This document shows, one piece after another, positions 6,078 through 7,178 of a DNA stretch of 7,178 bases (the first letter of the stretch is position 1; every line of letters begins with the position of its first letter). The notes below the pieces were generated by a model. That model was not told where the DNA came from, searched no databases, and saw only the letters and a list, made by a program, of their open reading frames with translations. This DNA is from Chloroflexota bacterium (GTDB taxonomy: Bacteria > Chloroflexota > Dehalococcoidia > UBA1151). The translations under genes and the position numbers were made by a program. The stretch is taken from assembly GCA_022561735.1 (NCBI GenBank), contig JADFQR010000063.1, positions 1 to 7,178 on the forward strand. The letters are read 5' to 3'.

Positions 6078-7178
6078 CTAGTTGTCGGTTACCGCCGCGA
6101 ACACACCATCAGCGGCGCCCGGGATGATGACCATCAGCGTCCCGGAGACCAGTCCAAGCACCCCGAGGTTGAATGTGGTCCGCATCCAGTGACCGCCGGA
6201 CGCAAAACTGATCGCAAAAGCGTTAGCGATGGTTAACGAGATCACCGTGGTCATGATCAGCAGGTTCAGAAATTCCATATTGGCCACGCCGAAACTGGAC
6301 AGGCTGTTGGCCGCCGCCTCGATCTCGGGGCTGCGGGTAGAAAACTCGTAGGTCTGCTCGGGTGCGGAGTCGATCAGGATCTGACCGAAAAGCGACATCA
6401 CGTTGATGATGAAAATGAGCAGACCCACCACAGCGCCGTGCAGCGGGAACACGAGAAACTGGAATGTGCTGGAGACGAGGGCGCGCTTCATCCGCAACGC
6501 CGTGATGGTGGCAGCGAAGTAGGCGGTGTTCTGCCCGACCTGGTCAGCGTCTCCGCCCACCCGGATAGCGTCCCAGAAGATGCGCACCGTACGGTCGATC
6601 ATCTCGGAGCCCGTTTCCTGGACGAAACGTGTCCAGCACTTATCGGCGTCGATACGTGCGTTCATGCGGATCTGAAGCCGGACCAGGTACGGCTCAAGGC
6701 TTGCCATCGACCGCTTGTCTATGTGGTTTAGCGCCTCGGCAACGGTAGCGCTCATGGCGGACGTAACTCCCCCGAGCATGCGCATAGTCGTGCTGAGGTC
6801 GTTATCCCGCTTGCTGAGCTTCCGGGCGTCCCAGTTCATGATGAAACCGGGCGGGATCAGGCCCACTCCGAGGGCGATGAAGGCCCATCCAAGGCCAGCG
6901 CCAGCGATATAAAGGAGCCCGGCCGCCGATACGCCCAGCGGGACCGATATCTTGAACGTCCGCATCGCCAGTAACTGGTGCGCAGAACTCAGCCCGGCGG
7001 ACCGGGCGAACGCTTCACGTGGGGCGGACGCTTTGATAACCCATGCGCCGAATCCAACCACCATCACCACTGCCAGGACCACCAAGATGAGGGTTGACGC
7101 GCCCATGTCGTAGATCATTGTGGACACGATCGTCACGACGACGATCAGGATGGCGGACACGGACAGCGCCACGTAAGC
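6078..7178 (-). CDS. arlJ: Archaellum assembly platform protein ArlJ (FlaJ, TadC-like), 5' end beyond window
   Basis: Polytopic membrane protein forming the platform on which the ArlI ATPase acts during filament assembly and rotation. The frame is open at the right edge; the GTG at 7172 is only an internal candidate start. Archaeal ArlJ is usually about 500-600 aa and only 366 codons are visible, so the N-terminal part is probably missing. Numbered from the GTG: two membrane segments (about 5-22 and 26-48), a further hydrophobic region (74-112), a cytoplasmic T2SSF-type domain (about 120-230) with FVQETGSEMIDRTVRIFWDAI followed by VGGDADQVG, which is the pattern typical of FlaJ, then membrane segments at about 235-265, 300-325 and 334-352. 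TadC or PilC of pilus systems are the alternatives, but the GGD.D.VG stretch and the archaellin-like gene favour ArlJ. The acidic protein gene follows after 29 bases. Confidence 0.88.
   Translation of the reverse strand, partial: AYVALSVSAILIVVVTIVSTMIYDMGASTLILVVLAVVMVVGFGAWVIKASAPREAFARSAGLSSAHQLLAMRTFKISVPLGVSAAGLLYIAGAGLGWAFIALGVGLIPPGFIMNWDARKLSKRDNDLSTTMRMLGGVTSAMSATVAEALNHIDKRSMASLEPYLVRLQIRMNARIDADKCWTRFVQETGSEMIDRTVRIFWDAIRVGGDADQVGQNTAYFAATITALRMKRALVSSTFQFLVFPLHGAVVGLLIFIINVMSLFGQILIDSAPEQTYEFSTRSPEIEAAANSLSSFGVANMEFLNLLIMTTVISLTIANAFAISFASGGHWMRTTFNLGVLGLVSGTLMVIIPGAADGVFAAVTDN

Noticed and set aside
5765..6127. 120-codon plus-strand frame rich in Ser
   Set aside because: The poly-Ser run is just the complement of the Asp-coding triplet tract; no domain.
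1..7178. CRISPR arrays, tRNA, rRNA, insertion sequences or phage genes
   Set aside because: No regularly spaced repeats of CRISPR type, no cloverleaf-like or rRNA-like stretch, and no transposase or integrase reading frame were seen.

Overview
The window is about 60% GC by eye. Every gene I accept lies on the minus strand, so transcription runs from right to left. It combines an archaellum-type platform protein (ArlJ) and an archaellin-like prepilin with clearly bacterial signalling proteins: a hybrid histidine kinase, two NarL/LuxR-type response regulators and a Hanks-type Ser/Thr kinase, with Shine-Dalgarno sites before most genes. Archaellum genes in Bacteria are best known from Chloroflexota, and the kinase sequence also resembles large kinases of that phylum. 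The source is therefore probably a Chloroflexota bacterium, but that is inferred from protein character and not from a marker gene.

Layout in transcription order: (1) 7178-6078, C-terminal part of ArlJ, running off the right edge; (2) 6048-5656, a small, very acidic protein of unknown function; (3) 5656-4001, a soluble PAS-HisKA-HATPase-REC hybrid kinase overlapping the previous stop by one base; (4) a 171-base structured gap with three tandem 14-bp repeats and several hairpins; (5) 3829-3134, a NarL-type response regulator; (6) a 240-base gap (189 if the longer start of the next gene is used) with twin TGAGCC-N4-GGCTCA palindromes; (7) 2893-2183, a second, more divergent LuxR-type response regulator; (8) 2137-1334, an archaellin-like protein; (9) a strong hairpin at 1247-1274, a likely terminator; (10) 1171-1, a Ser/Thr kinase running off the left edge, probably expressed from its own promoter and possibly leaderless.

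Working model (inference): the genes between arlJ and the terminator form one operon or a set of overlapping transcripts that builds an archaellum-like filament and controls it. ArlJ anchors the machine in the membrane and the archaellin-like protein is the filament subunit. The kinase and two response regulators would set expression according to a cytoplasmic signal. The twin palindromes are the best candidate operator. The motor ATPase (ArlI), ArlH, ArlF/G and the class III signal peptidase are not in the window; if present they would lie beyond the right edge or elsewhere.
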